A stretch of DNA of 64,000 nt from Emcibacter sp. (GTDB lineage: Bacteria; Pseudomonadota; Alphaproteobacteria; Sphingomonadales; Emcibacteraceae). The translations under genes and the position numbers were made by a program. The notes beneath the pieces are model-generated. The model did not search any database. It was not told where the DNA came from and saw only the letters and a list, made by a program, of their open reading frames with translations. The DNA is taken from positions 682,001 through 746,000 of the forward strand of contig NZ_OY776217.1 of the NCBI RefSeq assembly GCF_963675455.1. Reading direction: 5' to 3'. Positions 25,667 through 36,692 of the stretch are shown here, piece by piece; the first letter of the stretch is position 1; each line of letters starts with the position of its first letter.

Positions 25667-26331
25667 GACCAGACCTCCGACAGCGACCAGTCCTCTGTTT
25701 CAGAGCTCATTCCGCCTGAGAAACGATTCATATCAAGATACAGAACCCGGTCAGACGACAGCGAGAGATCAATATGGGTAGCTGTCACGATCAGTCCGCC
25801 TTTGTCCAGGAAGGCGGTCATCACCTGCGACAGTTTTTGCACACCGTCCTGGTCAAGCCCGACAGTCGGTTCATCCAGCAGCCAGACCAGGCCGCCGTGA
25901 CAGACGACACGGGCAAGCGCCGTCCGCCGCCCCTGGCCCGAGGACAGATAACGGGCCGGCTGATCCCGTAACCGGTCAATGCCAAGGGACGTCATGGCCT
26001 GTTCGACCCTGCCTTCCTCTACACCGTGCATCCGGGCCCAGAAGGCGATATTCTCCCTGACCGTCAGTTCCGGCTTCAGGGCGTTCTTGTGCGCCAGATA
26101 ACAGATATTTTCGCTGATCCAGTCGCCGTCACCGGTAAATTCTTCTCCGGCAAAGCTCAGGCTTCCGGAGCGGACCGGCAACAGGCCTGCGATGGATTTG
26201 ATCAGCGTGGACTTGCCCGACCCGTTGGGACCGCGCAGCACAAGCGCCTTCCCCCGGGGCAGGGAAAACTCCAGATCCGAAAAAACCGTAAAATCACCCC
26301 TGGAACAGCACAGGCCGCTTGCCTCAAGAAT
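25663..26331 (-). CDS. ccmA: Haem exporter ATPase CcmA (apparent ATT start)
   Basis: ATPase of CcmABC, which drives release of holo-CcmE. Walker A is RGPNGSGKST; signature YLSSGQGRRTALAR; Walker B LVWLLDEPTVGLD. The first ATG/GTG/TTG in frame is GTG at 26241, which would cut off the first ~30 residues of a normal N-terminus. Upstream the frame reads (ATA)(ATT)-LEASGLCCSRGDFTVFSDLEF back to an in-frame TAG, with no ATG, GTG or TTG. A GGGAGGA Shine-Dalgarno sits with 8-nt spacing before ATT at 26331 (5 nt before ATA). ATT gives 222 residues and MLEASGL, which aligns with other CcmA starts. Confidence 0.88.
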   Translation of the reverse strand: MLEASGLCCSRGDFTVFSDLEFSLPRGKALVLRGPNGSGKSTLIKSIAGLLPVRSGSLSFAGEEFTGDGDWISENICYLAHKNALKPELTVRENIAFWARMHGVEEGRVEQAMTSLGIDRLRDQPARYLSSGQGRRTALARVVCHGGLVWLLDEPTVGLDQDGVQKLSQVMTAFLDKGGLIVTATHIDLSLSSDRVLYLDMNRFSGGMSSETEDWSLSEVWS

Positions 26332-26549
26332 TATTTTGTCCTCCCGACGGTCACGCTACAATTTGCGAGCTATAGCATTTTGGCGGCAAAGACAGAAGGA
26401 AAATTGAAACCGGGAAATAAAAGTGCCTGCCTCCGCACCCGGACAGGACGGAAAGCAGGCACCCGAAGGCGGGCATCTATTGAGGACAGGTTGGAGTGTG
26501 CCCGCCTAATGCTTAAACCGGATCAGAATCCGGTCAGGACTTGATCCGG
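26332..26549 (-). other. Structured spacer upstream of ccmA with three tandem hairpins
   Basis: There is no gene here. On the minus strand three hairpins follow one another. The first, 26516-26525/26542-26551, has a 10-bp stem overlapping the stop codon of the 79-aa gene. The second, 26468-26475/26499-26506, has an 8-bp stem. The third, 26423-26430/26455-26462, has 8 perfect pairs plus a G-U-containing extension and is followed by TTTTATTT. The last looks like an intrinsic terminator or attenuator. About 85 nt then separate it from the ccmA ribosome-binding site. Confidence 0.55.
26423..26462 (-). terminator. Terminator-like hairpin ahead of ccmA
   Basis: Stem GTGCCTGC/GCAGGCAC (minus strand), extendable by four inner pairs including two G-U, followed by TTTTATTT. 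It could end the transcript of the 79-aa membrane protein or act as an attenuator in a ccmA leader. Confidence 0.55.
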
Positions 26550-26789
26550 TTAATCTTTGAGAACGCGCTGGTAAATGTCACCTGCCCACAAAATCAGGGC
26601 GGTGGAAAATGAGAAAAGTGCCGTACCCACGAGAATGTCCGTCCATGCCACACCCTGGTCCGCTGCCGGACCGGCGGCGGAATAGTCGGCAGAAAACACA
26701 ATGAATGTGGTCACCATGGCAAATGAAAGAAGCAGCCGCGGCCAGAGGGAATTTCTTTTTACGGCGCGGGCGATAATCCGTCTTCTCAT
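26550..26789 (-). CDS. Small two-helix membrane protein, unknown
   Basis: 79 residues beginning MRRRIIARAVKRNSLW, chosen because AGGAGAG lies four bases upstream of ATG 26789, the best ribosome-binding site in the area. Basic N-terminus, then helices PRLLLSFAMVTTFIVFSADY and AWTDILVGTALFSFSTALIL, ending GDIYQRVLKD. No family recognised. It is on the same strand as, and downstream of, the chemoreceptor gene but separated from it by a terminator, so probably an independent unit. Confidence 0.65.
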   Translation of the reverse strand: MRRRIIARAVKRNSLWPRLLLSFAMVTTFIVFSADYSAAGPAADQGVAWTDILVGTALFSFSTALILWAGDIYQRVLKD

Positions 26790-26881
26790 GTCACTCTCCT
26801 GCTGTTGTGTTCTGGAAACCTCTACATTCAGAAGTCTAGACGGGCATTGGGGTGTCAATGAGACCGCATTGGGAACAAAAT

Positions 26882-26917
26882 CGGGCAGAATGTGACCGGA
26901 TGGCCATATTCTGCCCG
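26882..26917 (-). terminator. Probable terminator of the chemoreceptor gene
   Basis: A 10-bp perfect stem (26882-26891 with 26908-26917), 16-nt loop, followed on the minus strand by ATTTTGTT. It lies about 30 bp after the chemoreceptor stop. Confidence 0.65.
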
Positions 26918-26946
26918 ACAGCGCTGACTGAGTGGACGAAAAAAGA

Positions 26947-29031
26947 TCAGGAGACAGCCTTGATGTCTGCCAGGAACCTGTCAAACCTTTGGGTCAGTTT
27001 CTCCGATTCCCGGTTAAGCCGGTTGGCATTGGTCAGAACATCATTGGCGACCCGGGAGGTATCCTGGGTGCCCTGGCTCACGGACACCACATTTTCCTGA
27101 ATGCCGTTCATACCGCCGGAAACCTCCTGAACACTTTTTACAATGCCCCGGGTTGCTTCCTCCTGACCCTGAACCGATGTTGCAATTTCCTCCGATGTCC
27201 GGGAGATGGTCTTGATAGTATCCCCGATCATGCGCATGGTCCTGACAGCTTCCACGGTCGCGGCGCGCATACCACTGACCTGGGAGGCAATTTCATCGGT
27301 CGCCTCAGCGGTCTGGCCGGCCAGGTTTTTCACTTCCGAAGCGACCACGGCAAATCCCCGGCCGGCGTCACCGGCCCGGGCGGCCTCGATGGTGGCGTTC
27401 AGGGCCAGAAGATTGGTCTGCTCGGCAATATCATTGATCAGGCTGATCACGTCGCCGATTTTCTGGCTGGCGTCTTCCAGTTGCTGAATATGGACGTTGG
27501 CACGCTCGATTTCCTCCACCGCGCCGCTGGTCCCTTTGGCTGATTCAACGACCCGGTCAGAAATCTGGTCCACCGTGGCCATAAGATCACTGGCAGAAGA
27601 AGACACCGAGGACATATTCTGCGTAGACTGCTCGGAGGCGGCCGCCAGCGCTTCGGTTTTTTCACTGTTGGCGTCGGCGAGGGAGAACATTTCCCGGGCC
27701 GCCCCCTCCATTTCCACCGAGGCAGAGCGCACGTGAGTGAGAACATCACTCATGGTCTGTTCAAATTCCAGACAGATGCGTTCCAGCCGTTCACGTTTCT
27801 CGGTATTGACCTGACGTTCCTGCTCTTCTTTTTGCATTTTTTCAAGAACCAGTTGATGTTCACGCTCCGCCGCCTGTTTTTCGGCTTCCATACGTTGTTC
27901 ACGCTCGCGCACCTGGTCAAGCTGGGCCTGTTCCATTTCCCGCCGGGTTTCACGAAATTTCTCGATAGCCGCCACCATCTGACCGATTTCATTATTCTGG
28001 GCAGGAATATCAATCGTTACATCGCGCTCACCCCGGGCAAGCGACATCATCGTTTCCGTTATAATCCGGATCGGGCGGGTCAGGCTGTGGCTCAGCGGCA
28101 TGGAGAAAAACAGATAAATCCCGAGAGCTGCCAGGGCGACCAACCCCATGACCACGGCAAAACGGGTCAGTGCCATCTCATAGGCCACCGCAGCCTCCAC
28201 CAGGCCGTCACGGGCATATTCGGATACCGCCTGAAAATCGGGCACCATGGACTGATAGATTTCATCCAGTCTGGCAGAAGCGGTAGCGACTTCTTCCCGA
28301 AGGGTCACATATTCGGAAAAACTCTGTTCATATTTTCCGACAAGCTCCAGGACTTTTTCTTTCCGTTCTTTAGAGATATTTGCCCGGGGAATCCCTTTCT
28401 TGACCGTTCTCAAATGGATTTTGTACCATCTTTGATTGACGGCCTGGCTGTCGAGGATATAGCTTTTCTCAAATTTCCTCATTTTCAGAAAGGCGACCTG
28501 AATTTCAGGAAGGTTTGTTTCATCCAGCGCTTCTTCCGCCCGGTCCCCGGACTGTTTCAGGCTGCCCCGTAGTCCTGTTTCATCGGTTGTGCCCAGACGG
28601 GTCACGCCTGAGACGAGTGTGGAAAACTGTCCCAGATAATTGGAGAATTTATTTTTTAGGGAAATCAGGGAATCTGCGAGTTCCCCTTCATCGGTCTGAT
28701 CAAGAAAATCAGTGATATTCTTCAGAAGCCGGTCACTGGTACGATCATGGTCCTGCAGGTATCTCTTGTCCTGATAAAGCAGGAAATCTTTCTCGTCCTG
28801 CCGAACCTGCAGGCTCAGCCTGACCAGTTCCACTCCCAGGGTGCCCTGTCGCTCGTAGGTATGATAATTGCGGTATTCATTATTGATTTTGCCGAAATTC
28901 CAGACAAAACCGGCTGTCAGCATGAGCATTGACAAAATGGTCAATCCCGCCAGCAGGAAGATACGTCTGGAAATTGTGAATTTTCTAAAAAAATTGTCTG
29001 TCAGTGAGAAAAACCGGTAAAACATTTCCAA
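26947..29031 (-). CDS. Methyl-accepting chemotaxis protein with long helical periplasmic domain
   Basis: Transmembrane chemoreceptor, 694 residues. TM1 about 22-45 (IFLLAGLTILSMLMLTAGFV). A ~240-residue, mostly helical periplasmic domain with RQDEKDFLLYQDKRYLQDHD resembles helical bimodular (HBM-type) sensors. TM2 about 288-312; HAMP follows (RPIRIITETMMSLARGERDV); then a long coiled coil rich in Glu/Arg/Gln. The signalling tip includes EQTNLLALNATIEAARAGDAGRGFAVVASEVKNLA in shortened form DAGRGFAVVA. No C-terminal CheR-binding pentapeptide is seen. A TTGCAATGCAA palindrome and a TTAAC-type box lie upstream. Confidence 0.93.
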   Translation of the reverse strand: MEMFYRFFSLTDNFFRKFTISRRIFLLAGLTILSMLMLTAGFVWNFGKINNEYRNYHTYERQGTLGVELVRLSLQVRQDEKDFLLYQDKRYLQDHDRTSDRLLKNITDFLDQTDEGELADSLISLKNKFSNYLGQFSTLVSGVTRLGTTDETGLRGSLKQSGDRAEEALDETNLPEIQVAFLKMRKFEKSYILDSQAVNQRWYKIHLRTVKKGIPRANISKERKEKVLELVGKYEQSFSEYVTLREEVATASARLDEIYQSMVPDFQAVSEYARDGLVEAAVAYEMALTRFAVVMGLVALAALGIYLFFSMPLSHSLTRPIRIITETMMSLARGERDVTIDIPAQNNEIGQMVAAIEKFRETRREMEQAQLDQVREREQRMEAEKQAAEREHQLVLEKMQKEEQERQVNTEKRERLERICLEFEQTMSDVLTHVRSASVEMEGAAREMFSLADANSEKTEALAAASEQSTQNMSSVSSSASDLMATVDQISDRVVESAKGTSGAVEEIERANVHIQQLEDASQKIGDVISLINDIAEQTNLLALNATIEAARAGDAGRGFAVVASEVKNLAGQTAEATDEIASQVSGMRAATVEAVRTMRMIGDTIKTISRTSEEIATSVQGQEEATRGIVKSVQEVSGGMNGIQENVVSVSQGTQDTSRVANDVLTNANRLNRESEKLTQRFDRFLADIKAVS

Positions 29032-29400
29032 TTCCTGAAGTGTTTATGTTGCAATGCAATATATTATAATATCTAAAAATAACAGTAAGTTATCGAAGAA
29101 AACAGAAAGATTTTATGCATGACTTTCTGCACTGAAAAACTTAACAGATTGTCAATTTCAGGATGAAGTTTTTGTGACAAAAACCTAATAACCCTTTTGC
29201 CCGTTACCGCTTTTCCGCCATCACCGGCCCAACTTTGCCTCAATTACTTAAGAACAACTCTTAAAAGCATATTTTCCCTTGAGAATTCTATGTTTTTGGT
29301 GCAGAAAACGGCGAGTATCCCCTCGCAAGCACTCCCGGTGCCCGGCCACACGGGCCCTGAACGCTTGCCACACTGGTCTTATAAATAAAGGAGAACAATC
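29032..29400. promoter_or_regulatory. Divergent spacer between chemoreceptor gene and acnA
   Basis: 369 bp without a gene. The left part is AT-rich and holds the palindrome TTGCAATGCAA (29049-29059) and TTAACAGATTGTCAA (29141-29155), close to a CtrA box, both ahead of the chemoreceptor. The right part (29310-29370) is GC-rich and can fold: GCGAG/CTCGC (29311-29326) competes with GCAAGC/GCTTGC (29325-29368), which encloses GCCCG/CGGGC. This could be an acnA leader structure. The acnA ribosome-binding site AAAGGAG is at about 29387-29393. Confidence 0.5.
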
Positions 29401-32091
<2,691 letters not shown>

Positions 32092-32117
32092 GCCGGATCA
32101 TCGCAGAGACTATTCAG

Positions 32118-32144
32118 AAGGCCGGGTTCATCCCGGCCTTTTTT
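32118..32144 (+). terminator. Rho-independent terminator of acnA
   Basis: Nine-bp stem AAGGCCGGG/CCCGGCCTT with a five-base loop followed by a T6 run, 27 bp after the acnA stop. Confidence 0.93.
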
Positions 32145-32182
32145 ATGTTTATAGGGATATCGACTTATGTTATCTGGACAGC

Positions 32183-32884
32183 ATGAGCACAACACCCGTC
32201 CAATATCCATTTCAGGCCCTGGAGGACTGCAGCCGCAATTCGGGCAGCGCCGCCTTCGCCGATACTTTTTCCAGCCTGCTGGAAGAAGTACTCGGTGTCG
32301 AGCAATGCCTCCTGTTTGCCCTGCCGGACAATCGGGCCGAAGACTTTGCCGCCCTCGCCTGCCTGCTGTCCTTGAATTTTAACCCGGACAACACGGCGCC
32401 CGCCCTGGCCAGCGCCTATCTGCAGGGCAGCCTGCAGAAAGATACCAACCTCACCCTTCTGGAGACTGCTCCCTCCGATCACTGGCAGGTTCTGCCGTTC
32501 CGGGAGCTGACTGTCAGCACTTCGAACGCCGGTAATAAATACGACCGGGTTTCGCTGATCCGCCGGGATGGCAGGACATTCTATTATTTTATTCTTTACT
32601 GCCGGAATGACGGGGACCAGTCCGGCATAGCCACATCGGGACTGCCGGCCATGGTCGGCTCGATGCTGCTCAGCCATATCCGGCATGCGGATCCCGGCCT
32701 GGTCATTGACCCGGTATCTTTCCTGCCAACGCCGTTACGGAACTATTGCGCTACTCTCCTGAAACAGGCTGAAAGTGCAAAGGCCGACAATCTGGTGGGA
32801 ACGGATGAAAATCCGTTGTGGCAGGATGCCAGCCACAGGCTCGGCATCCGCTCACTGGAAGAGCTGGTCCGACTGTGCCACTAG
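32183..32884 (+). CDS. Hypothetical protein, 233 residues
   Basis: Not recognised. Start ATG 32183 (MSTTPVQYPFQALEDC) lies beyond the acnA terminator; the frame is open earlier but runs through it. No signal or membrane helix. The body looks like a mixed alpha/beta sensor domain (LLEEVLGVEQCLLFALPDN, DRVSLIRRDGRTFYYFILYCRN). The short C-terminus WQDASHRLGIRSLEELVRLCH could be a helical pair but is too short for a full HTH. A degenerate GAF/autoinducer-type fold is a guess only. Convergent with the next membrane protein. Confidence 0.6.
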   Translation: MSTTPVQYPFQALEDCSRNSGSAAFADTFSSLLEEVLGVEQCLLFALPDNRAEDFAALACLLSLNFNPDNTAPALASAYLQGSLQKDTNLTLLETAPSDHWQVLPFRELTVSTSNAGNKYDRVSLIRRDGRTFYYFILYCRNDGDQSGIATSGLPAMVGSMLLSHIRHADPGLVIDPVSFLPTPLRNYCATLLKQAESAKADNLVGTDENPLWQDASHRLGIRSLEELVRLCH

Positions 32885-32888
32885 AAAG

Positions 32889-33767
32889 TTATTGAGCCTG
32901 ACCTGCTGCCGCCTGCTCGGGCTGGACCCTCGGTACACCGGAATCTTCCCGATGCGGGGCATCGCCGTCCCGAACGCCGATCAGCACCCGGAAAGCTTCC
33001 GCATTGGCCGCCACGACTATGGCCAGCATAAAAAAGGTCAGCAGCGCCGAGGGGACATTCACAATCAGGACGGCCAGAAGGTAATGCATCTCTACCTTAA
33101 GCACAATTTCTCTGAGCATCCATGACAATACCCATGCATAGAGGCTGATGGGCAGAAAGGCCCGGAAACTCATCATCCAGAGGGCAAAGGTAAAACCGCT
33201 GGTTTTCTGCCACACATGGGTAACTTTCATATTGCGGCGACCAAGCGCTATCCCCACCGAATGGAGCGACAAACGGATCAGGAGCGGAGAGAGCAACGCC
33301 ATGACAACAAAGGTGCATTTCAGAACCAGTTCATTCAGTTCCTTTTGGGTGAAGGATGATCCGTCGGTCTGATAAAAAACAATTGCCGCCATCGACAACA
33401 GAATGGTCGGCACCACCAGAGCCAGTGTAATAACGGCTATTCTCAGGATACCACGGCCAAGTCTGATGAGCGAAAAATTTCCACCCCGGAATCCCTGGGC
33501 CACCAGTCTGGTATAGCTGGCATGGGCGGCGCCAAGCAGAAACTGCCGGTACCAGACCAAGGCAAAGGCCGCCGTGATCAGGCTGATCACATAGGTCGTA
33601 TTGAAAATAATGCCATATTCATTCAGCAGGATTTGTTCCAGTCCCCTGAAGAATATCCACAACACAAAAGGACCGGCTGCCAGCCTGACAAAATGTGACA
33701 AATGCGTCAGAAAAAAATTATAGCTCTCGGCGATGGAAGAACCGACCTGAAACACAGCCTTTGTCAA
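32889..33767 (-). CDS. Polytopic membrane protein, unknown
   Basis: 292 residues with about six hydrophobic segments (FVRLAAGPFVLWIFFRGL, TTYVISLITAAFALVWYRQFLLGA, IAVITLALVVPTILLSMAAIVF, FVVMALLSPLLIRLSL, AFLPISLYAWVLSWML, YLLAVLIVNVPSALLTFFMLAIVVA). The Pro/Gln-rich tail (RVQPEQAAAGQAQ) is probably cytoplasmic. TTG start with GGGACGG ahead. The overall pattern is like the YciC/DUF975 group of membrane proteins, but no signature was identified. Divergent from the DUF1223 gene. Confidence 0.65.
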   Translation of the reverse strand: MTKAVFQVGSSIAESYNFFLTHLSHFVRLAAGPFVLWIFFRGLEQILLNEYGIIFNTTYVISLITAAFALVWYRQFLLGAAHASYTRLVAQGFRGGNFSLIRLGRGILRIAVITLALVVPTILLSMAAIVFYQTDGSSFTQKELNELVLKCTFVVMALLSPLLIRLSLHSVGIALGRRNMKVTHVWQKTSGFTFALWMMSFRAFLPISLYAWVLSWMLREIVLKVEMHYLLAVLIVNVPSALLTFFMLAIVVAANAEAFRVLIGVRDGDAPHREDSGVPRVQPEQAAAGQAQ

Positions 33768-33850
33768 TTGCCGTCCCTTATCTGATATTGTTACTCTAAA
33801 TCACCATAGTGTGATTGGTACTTGATAGTCAAAAAATGTATCTTACAAGC

Positions 33851-34588
33851 ATGAAAAAGCAATTACCAATAGTTATAATTTTATCAGTATTAGGTGTATT
33901 CAGCCTGTTTATGTCGCAGGTCAATGCCGAAAAGCTGTCCGTCGTCGAGCTTTTTACCTCGCAGGGCTGCAGTTCCTGTCCACCGGCAGACGATCTTCTG
34001 AGAAAACTGAGTCTGGAAGAAAATATACTCGCCCTCAGCTATTCCGTAGATTACTGGAATTACCTGGGCTGGAAGGATATCTTCGCCAGGCCGGAATTCA
34101 CCAAACGGCAAAAACACTACAGCCGCATTCTCAGCCGGGGCGAGGTCTATACACCGCAAATGATCATCAACGGGCGTAGTGCCGTGGTCGGATCCCGCCA
34201 GGATATGGTACAGAAATATATTGATGAACAGGCGGAAAAGCCGGTTATCGGCCCGGAAATTTCCCTGTATCTTCAAGATGATATGATTAACCTGACCGTC
34301 AGCAGCGGTTCTGCGGCTGAAGCAACGGGCATCTGGCTGGTCGCCTATGACACGGTCCGGTCGGTAAAAATCAAAAGCGGCGAACTGGCCGGGCAGACCA
34401 GGGAATATGTCAATGTGGTCCGTGGCCTGAAACGCATCGGCAGCTGGACCGGGCGCGAAGTGATGTTGTCCCTCGACCCGGCCGAAGCGGCCAGCGAAAA
34501 ATGCGACAATTACGCCATTCTCGTTCAGCAAAAAGACACCGGCGTGATCCTGTCCGCCGCCCGGATCAGGCTCGAAAAACCCTTATAA
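33851..34588 (+). CDS. DUF1223-family secreted thioredoxin-like protein
   Basis: 245 residues. The start at 33851 (MKKQLPIVIILSVLGVFSL) begins a signal peptide ending near VNA. The thioredoxin-like motif ELFTSQGCSSCPPADDLL, with CSSC, is the DUF1223 hallmark, followed by LSYSVDYWNYLGWKD, FTKRQKHYS and YTPQMIINGRSAVVGS, which are all typical. A periplasmic thiol protein of unknown function is the most that can be said. A hairpin follows its 3' end. Confidence 0.88.
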   Translation: MKKQLPIVIILSVLGVFSLFMSQVNAEKLSVVELFTSQGCSSCPPADDLLRKLSLEENILALSYSVDYWNYLGWKDIFARPEFTKRQKHYSRILSRGEVYTPQMIINGRSAVVGSRQDMVQKYIDEQAEKPVIGPEISLYLQDDMINLTVSSGSAAEATGIWLVAYDTVRSVKIKSGELAGQTREYVNVVRGLKRIGSWTGREVMLSLDPAEAASEKCDNYAILVQQKDTGVILSAARIRLEKPL

Positions 34589-34626
34589 ATCTTCCCGGAG
34601 GAATATTACCCCCCCCCTCAAACTAA

Positions 34627-34653
34627 AGGGCTCTGCCATTCCGGCAGAGCCCT
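34627..34653. terminator. Hairpin between convergent DUF1223 gene and htpG
   Basis: Eleven-bp perfect stem (34627-34637 with 34643-34653), five-base loop, with short T-rich flanks on the plus strand. It probably serves as a shared terminator for the two convergent genes. Confidence 0.7.
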
Positions 34654-34691
34654 CTCTTTATGTATATGCAATGCAATATCTTTATGGGGTG

Positions 34692-36590
34692 TTATTTCGC
34701 CAGGCCGAGCTTCATGACATCAGCCAGGCGGGCGGCAAAAGCCACCGGATCTTCCGGGGCTTCGCCTTCCATGATCAGGGCCTGGTCCAGCAACAACAGG
34801 GAAGCGTCCTTCAACCGGTCGACGGAATTGTCCCCGGCGGCGATCTTGGCCATGCCCCGGATCAGGTCATGGTCCGGGTTGATTTCCAGCACCCGGGCGG
34901 ACATGGCGTCCAGTTTGTTATGGGCCTGCAGGATTTTCTGCAGATGCATGTCCATGTCCCCGTCGTCGGCCACAAGGCAGACGGCGCTGTCGGTCAGGCG
35001 CTTGGAAGCGCGCACATCCTTGACGGCATTCCCCAGATTGACCTTGAGGGCCGCCACCAGGGCGTCCAGTTCCGGCGTCTCTTTTTTCTCTTCCGCCTCG
35101 TCGCCATCCTCTTTCTTTTCGTCCAGATCGGCCGCGCCGCGGGTCACGGACTGCAGCTTTTTACCGTCGAACTCCGGCACCATCTGCAACCAGAAGTCAT
35201 CCACCGGATCGGACAGTAACAGTACCTCGAGGCCCTTGGATTTGAAGCCTTCGAGCTGCGGCGAGCGGCGCACCCGCGCCGGACTGTCACCGGTGATATA
35301 ATAGATGGTTTCCTGGCCATCTTTCATGCGCGAGACATAATCGGCAAGGCTGGTCAGGCCGTCGGCGCCAGTACTTTCAAAGCGGGCAAGTTTCAGGAGC
35401 TGATCGCGGCGTTCGAAATCCTCATAGATGCCCTCTTTCAGGACAGAGCCGAAATTCTTCCAGAACTCTGCGTAAGCTTCCGGCTCCTTGTCGGCTTTCT
35501 TCTCAAGTTCCGACAGGATCTTGTTGGTCACCGCCTTGCGGATCTTGTTCATCACCGGATTATTCTGCAGCATTTCCCGGCTGATATTGAGCGGCAGGTC
35601 CTCGCTGTCGACGATGCCGCGCATGAAACGCAGGTAGCCGGGCACCAGATCCTCACAATCGTCAGTGATAAAGACCCGCTTGACATACAGCTTGGTGCGC
35701 GGCCGGCGGGCCGGATCAAACAGGTCCATGGGCTGCTGGCCGGGTACAAACATCAGCACGGTATATTCAATCACCCCTTCGGCCCGGTAATGCAGGGCCA
35801 TCCAGGGATCATCGAAGGCATGGCCGACGTGATGGTAAAATTCCTTATACTGCTCTTCCGTGATCTCGGACTTCGGCCGCACCCAGAGGGCCGTGCCTTC
35901 ATTGACTTTTTCAGAGCTTTCCTCACCGTCCGTGTCCGTGACCAGGGTGATGGGAATGGCGATATGGTCGGAATAGGTTTTGATGATGGTCTGCAGCCGG
36001 TGCGGCTCCAGGAATTCGGATGCATCCTCTTTCAGATGCAGGGTAATGTCGGTTCCGCGCCCCGCCTTGTCAGCCTCGGCAATTTCATATTCGCCAAGCC
36101 CGTCCGAAACCCAGGACCAGGCCTCACTTTCGCCGGCCCGGCGGCTGTTGACCACTACTTTGTCCGCCACCATAAAGACGGAATAGAAGCCGACGCCGAA
36201 CTGGCCGATCAGATTGACATCTTTGGATTTGTCGCCGGACAGCTGTTCCATAAAGGCGGAGGTGCCGGACCGGGCAATGGTGCCCAGATGGGACATCAGA
36301 TCGTCCCGGTTCATGCCGACACCATTGTCGGAAACGGTCAGGGTCCGGGCCGCCTTGTCCGTCTTCACGGTAATACTTAAATCCGCATCCTCTTCCAGAA
36401 GATCCTTGTTGGTCTGGGCTTCGTAACGCACCTTGTCACAGGCGTCGGAGGCATTTGAAATCAGTTCCCGCAGAAAAATTTCACGGTCTGAATAAACCGA
36501 ATGAACCATCATATGCAGAAGTCTGGAGACTTCCGCCTGGAAACCGTGCTTTTCGGTCTTCGGTGCCTTGTCCTCGGTTTTGGTGGTCAT
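34692..36590 (-). CDS. htpG: Chaperone HtpG (Hsp90)
   Basis: ATP-dependent Hsp90 homodimer, 632 residues. The N-terminal GHKL ATPase shows LISNASDACDKVRYE, VSDNGVGMNRDDLMSHLGTIA, and GQFGVGFYSVFMVADKV. The middle domain has LYVKRVFITDDCEDLVPGYLRF and LPLNISREMLQ. There is an acidic linker (DLDEKKEDGDEAEEKKE) before the C-terminal dimerisation domain. A single-gene unit, 102 bp from the GST gene on the same strand. Confidence 0.97.
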   Translation of the reverse strand: MTTKTEDKAPKTEKHGFQAEVSRLLHMMVHSVYSDREIFLRELISNASDACDKVRYEAQTNKDLLEEDADLSITVKTDKAARTLTVSDNGVGMNRDDLMSHLGTIARSGTSAFMEQLSGDKSKDVNLIGQFGVGFYSVFMVADKVVVNSRRAGESEAWSWVSDGLGEYEIAEADKAGRGTDITLHLKEDASEFLEPHRLQTIIKTYSDHIAIPITLVTDTDGEESSEKVNEGTALWVRPKSEITEEQYKEFYHHVGHAFDDPWMALHYRAEGVIEYTVLMFVPGQQPMDLFDPARRPRTKLYVKRVFITDDCEDLVPGYLRFMRGIVDSEDLPLNISREMLQNNPVMNKIRKAVTNKILSELEKKADKEPEAYAEFWKNFGSVLKEGIYEDFERRDQLLKLARFESTGADGLTSLADYVSRMKDGQETIYYITGDSPARVRRSPQLEGFKSKGLEVLLLSDPVDDFWLQMVPEFDGKKLQSVTRGAADLDEKKEDGDEAEEKKETPELDALVAALKVNLGNAVKDVRASKRLTDSAVCLVADDGDMDMHLQKILQAHNKLDAMSARVLEINPDHDLIRGMAKIAAGDNSVDRLKDASLLLLDQALIMEGEAPEDPVAFAARLADVMKLGLAK

Positions 36591-36692
36591 TTTATTCTTC
36601 CCTCACTTAATATCTGAATACGCGTGGTTCAGATATGGAAAAACAGGCGGGAATTTCAACCCCTGAGCCCACACAAATCCCGGTCTGCGCGC

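Noticed and set aside
34608..34620. Run of eight or nine C after the DUF1223 gene
   Set aside because: A short homopolymer in non-coding DNA; no gene whose frame it could switch.
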